Below are positions 61,915 to 64,000 of a stretch of DNA of 64,000 bases, one piece after another. Location: assembly GCA_965207755.1 (NCBI GenBank), contig OZ242297.1, forward strand, positions 3,658,001 through 3,722,000. The letters are read 5' to 3'. This DNA comes from Aldehydirespirator sp028819505 (GTDB lineage: Bacteria; Actinomycetota; Acidimicrobiia; Acidimicrobiales; Aldehydirespiratoraceae). Positions within the stretch are counted from its first letter, which is position 1, and every line of letters starts with the position of its first letter. The notes beneath the pieces were generated by a model. That model searched no databases, was not told the DNA's origin, and was given only the letters and a program-made list of their open reading frames with translations. Position numbers and translations under genes: made by a program.

Positions 61915-62055
61915 CCGGCCCGGTCACGACCCGGCCGCATGCCGCCTCGGCGCGCCCTGAAGAGTTCCCCGTTTCTCGGCCTGTCTCGTCTCGCGGGGCG
62001 CTTACCGCGATAAGGTCGGAAACATCAGGATATTCACTTCAGATGGGTGTGAGCC

Positions 62056-62838
62056 GTGCAGCCCTACGAGACCAACGGTCAGTACCTGGCCCGCTATCTC
62101 CTCGACCACTATCTTGATGGCCGCGGACCGCGATGGAGCGGTCTCGGGAGCGCCCTGCTCGCCTCGAATCGGGGCGACGCTTGGGTGGAAGCGTTCCAGG
62201 AGATGGTGAGTCTGCAACTGGCGCGGCGACTCATCTCAGCGGGCACCAGACTCATCGGGCGACACGGCCTTCCTGCTGCTGAAGCCGAGATCAAGCAGGC
62301 GATCATCGACACGATGGTCATGCACTACACATCAGCAGCCGAGGTCTACGAACGGTTGCTCCCGGCGGTCCATTCGGCGCGCGGGGCGATCAGCGACTCT
62401 CTTCGACGGCGGGTTGCTGCGTTGGCAAGGCGAGAGATGCCGTACTGCTATCTGTGCGGAGTTGAGGTGGAATTCTCTTCAGGCGGCCGCCAAGGGTTCA
62501 CGCTTGATCATGTATGGCCACAGGCCTATGGAGGGAACTCCGACTTCGAGAACCTCCTTGGTGCCTGCCGATCATGCAACGAGGCGAAGTCCAGCGAACC
62601 GTCATGGGCCATGTACCCGATCCAGTCCTACGTGGCCGGCTTCGAGGTTCACGATCTCGAAGACATGCCAAAGGTGATGCGGTTCGCGGTCCAGGCACGT
62701 GCCGCGAAACGACTGGCTCAGCAAGAGGGTCGCAGCCTTCGAGATGCCTACGTCAGGCTCGGTCGGCCCAGTCGTCCGGTCGTGTTGAGTGAGGCGACGG
62801 CGGTCGACTTGTTCAACCTGAAGTTCAGTGTCCGATAG
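62056..62838 (+). CDS. HNH endonuclease
   Basis: 260 residues, GTG start. The C-terminal half has a canonical HNH site: CYLCGVEVEF, FTLDHVWPQAYGGNSDFENL and LGACRSCNEAKSS, with two CxxC pairs binding structural zinc and DH as the catalytic pair. The N-terminal half (YLLDHYLDGRGPRW and a helical region to residue 110) is not recognised. Codon and base composition are less GC-rich than neighbours. Nine bases separate it from the DGQHR gene, so the two are an operon. Confidence 0.88.
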   Translation: MQPYETNGQYLARYLLDHYLDGRGPRWSGLGSALLASNRGDAWVEAFQEMVSLQLARRLISAGTRLIGRHGLPAAEAEIKQAIIDTMVMHYTSAAEVYERLLPAVHSARGAISDSLRRRVAALARREMPYCYLCGVEVEFSSGGRQGFTLDHVWPQAYGGNSDFENLLGACRSCNEAKSSEPSWAMYPIQSYVAGFEVHDLEDMPKVMRFAVQARAAKRLAQQEGRSLRDAYVRLGRPSRPVVLSEATAVDLFNLKFSVR

Positions 62839-62847
62839 GAGAATGAG

Positions 62848-63960
62848 ATGACATACAGATATTCGGCGATTTTCAGCCGTCAACGGGGCGTCGCGGGGCC
62901 CCTAGTGGCCTCCTTCGTTGCACCCGCAGGGGAGGTGGCGGCCTGGGCAGAGGTCGACCGATTGAAGCACGTAGGAAAGGGTCAACAGCGTCTTCGGAGG
63001 GAATCCAGAGTTCGGGCGATTGCTCGATTCCTGCAGCAGGACGAGCGCAATACGATCCCCACCTCCCTGGTCGTCGCGCTTCAGCTCCCCGATTTTGAGG
63101 AGCCGCCCACGGGGAAATGCGCGACGATTGCGATCCCCGAGGATGTTGATCCCCGCCCCGGACTCGTGATCGACGGCCAACATCGGATGTACGGAGTCTC
63201 CTCACACGATCCCAACCTGCCGCTGAATGTGGTGGCGCTGATCAATCCCGAAGACGAAGAGATCGCCTTCCAGTTCCTAGTGATTAACGGCAAGGCAGCC
63301 AAGGTTCCCACCGACCATGTGAAACTCCTAGCTCTGCGCTACGCAGATGAGGATCTTGCCGACCGCCTGAAGGCAGCGAGAATGGTGCTAGGGCGACACA
63401 CTTTCGTCGGAATCGTCGACAACTCGCCTGAGTCCCCGTTCTTCAAGTCCGTCGAGTGGCCGACGGAGCCGACCGATGCGGATACGGACCGTGTGAGCTT
63501 GGTTCGCCCGGCCTCGGTCGAGCAGGCAGTAGCGGCGATCCAGAAGAAGAACCTCCCCGACCTGGCAGACGATGACTCACTCATCGAGTTCTTCTTCACC
63601 CTGTGGCGAGCAGTCCGGGAACATTGGCCCAACCTGTGGACGGCGAATTCGAAGTTGCTGCAGAAGGTGGGACTCGTTGCCCTCACGACGTTCGTCATTG
63701 AGGATCTCGTGCCCTTGGCCGACCGAGGCGACCTTGACTTGGCCGATCCGGACGTTACGCGAAAGGAAGTCAAAGAGAACATCCTTGCGTATCTCGATGC
63801 CGAGTTCTGGGAGCGGGAGTGGGCCGCCAAGAGCCTTGACACGTCCGCCGGAAGGCAACTCGTCGTGGATGCCCTGGCGACCATGCGACGAAACCTGAGA
63901 CGTGGTGCGAACTGGGACGCGGATCTGCATTCCTTGATTGAGCCGGATCAGAGCGAGTAG
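62848..63960 (+). CDS. DGQHR-domain protein (DndB-like)
   Basis: 370 residues. The defining motif is PGLVIDGQHRMYGVSSHDPN near residue 110, with SRVRAIARFLQQDERNTIPT before it and FLVINGKAAKVPTDHVKLL after it. DGQHR proteins include DndB and DpdB, which regulate or belong to DNA phosphorothioation and deazaguanine modification, and members of other defence loci. The C-terminal 170 residues are not recognised. It is paired with an HNH nuclease and lies at the right end of the window, so further genes may follow. Confidence 0.88.
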   Translation: MTYRYSAIFSRQRGVAGPLVASFVAPAGEVAAWAEVDRLKHVGKGQQRLRRESRVRAIARFLQQDERNTIPTSLVVALQLPDFEEPPTGKCATIAIPEDVDPRPGLVIDGQHRMYGVSSHDPNLPLNVVALINPEDEEIAFQFLVINGKAAKVPTDHVKLLALRYADEDLADRLKAARMVLGRHTFVGIVDNSPESPFFKSVEWPTEPTDADTDRVSLVRPASVEQAVAAIQKKNLPDLADDDSLIEFFFTLWRAVREHWPNLWTANSKLLQKVGLVALTTFVIEDLVPLADRGDLDLADPDVTRKEVKENILAYLDAEFWEREWAAKSLDTSAGRQLVVDALATMRRNLRRGANWDADLHSLIEPDQSE

Positions 63961-64000
63961 CCACCCTCAGTCGCCGCTCTTGGTCGCCACTTCAGCACGC

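Overview
The window is a chromosomal origin region from a high-GC actinobacterium. The gene order dnaA-dnaN-recF-DciA-gyrB-gyrA on one side and rpmH-rnpA-yidD-yidC-jag-rsmG-parA-parB-cwlM-trxA-trxB on the other is the classical actinobacterial oriC neighbourhood. A deazaflavin (F420)-type reductase, a CwlM homologue, DUF3566 and DUF5318 proteins, frequent GTG starts and a BioB partner protein agree with this. Sarcosine oxidase, a taurine-type binding protein, a TRAP transporter and a CoA-ligase-linked Liv-type transporter suggest a heterotroph of the Acidimicrobiia type, possibly marine or host-associated. That placement is inference.

Layout. 1-3200 (minus): sarcosine oxidase soxB-soxD-soxA (soxA cut by the window edge) and an F420-type reductase. 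3201-4480: XRE/ImmA metalloprotease regulator with a coupled small gene. 4630-5922: amidohydrolase. 6058-11053: TetR regulator, a fused ferredoxin/NrfD membrane subunit and a molybdopterin oxidoreductase. 11199-15212: taurine-type binding lipoprotein, class III aminotransferase, FMN 2-hydroxyacid dehydrogenase and a small coiled-coil protein. 15296-17197: HisN-type phosphatase and a saccharopine-dehydrogenase-like protein. 17219-18674: small membrane protein, tRNA-Ile, DUF3566 protein, TadE-like protein. 18671-27818 (minus): gyrA, gyrB, DciA, recF, dnaN, dnaA. 27819-28233: dnaA-rpmH intergenic with DnaA boxes, where coding strand switches, as expected at a bidirectional origin. 28234-33639 (plus): rpmH to parB with a parS site in the parA leader. 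33664-36149 (minus): cwlM-trxA-trxB, convergent with parB. 36385-41567: membrane protein, DegV protein, acetyltransferase, deacetylase-like hydrolase, CCA-adding enzyme, DUF5318 protein. 41672-46605: panB, then rpsF-ssb-rpsR-rplI-dnaB. 46723-55926: acyl-CoA dehydrogenase, acyl-CoA synthetase and a complete Liv-type ABC transporter. 55960-57657: bioB, a BsaP-like gene, an orphan PaaD-like gene. 57775-61867: TRAP transporter of alpha-keto-acid (TakP) type. 62056-63960: HNH endonuclease plus DGQHR-domain protein, a lower-GC accessory cassette that may continue past the right edge.

The least explained material is not a single large locus. It is (i) seven copies of a REP-like palindromic intergenic element, (ii) two full 102-bp copies and one partial copy of a small element with terminal inverted repeats, (iii) the HNH/DGQHR pair, (iv) the small-gene/XRE-ImmA pair, and (v) many recent short tandem duplications at gene junctions and inside coding sequence. 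No CRISPR array, rRNA gene, transposase or prophage was seen. Start codons were chosen from Shine-Dalgarno spacing and gene overlaps where possible; some could be off by a few codons.
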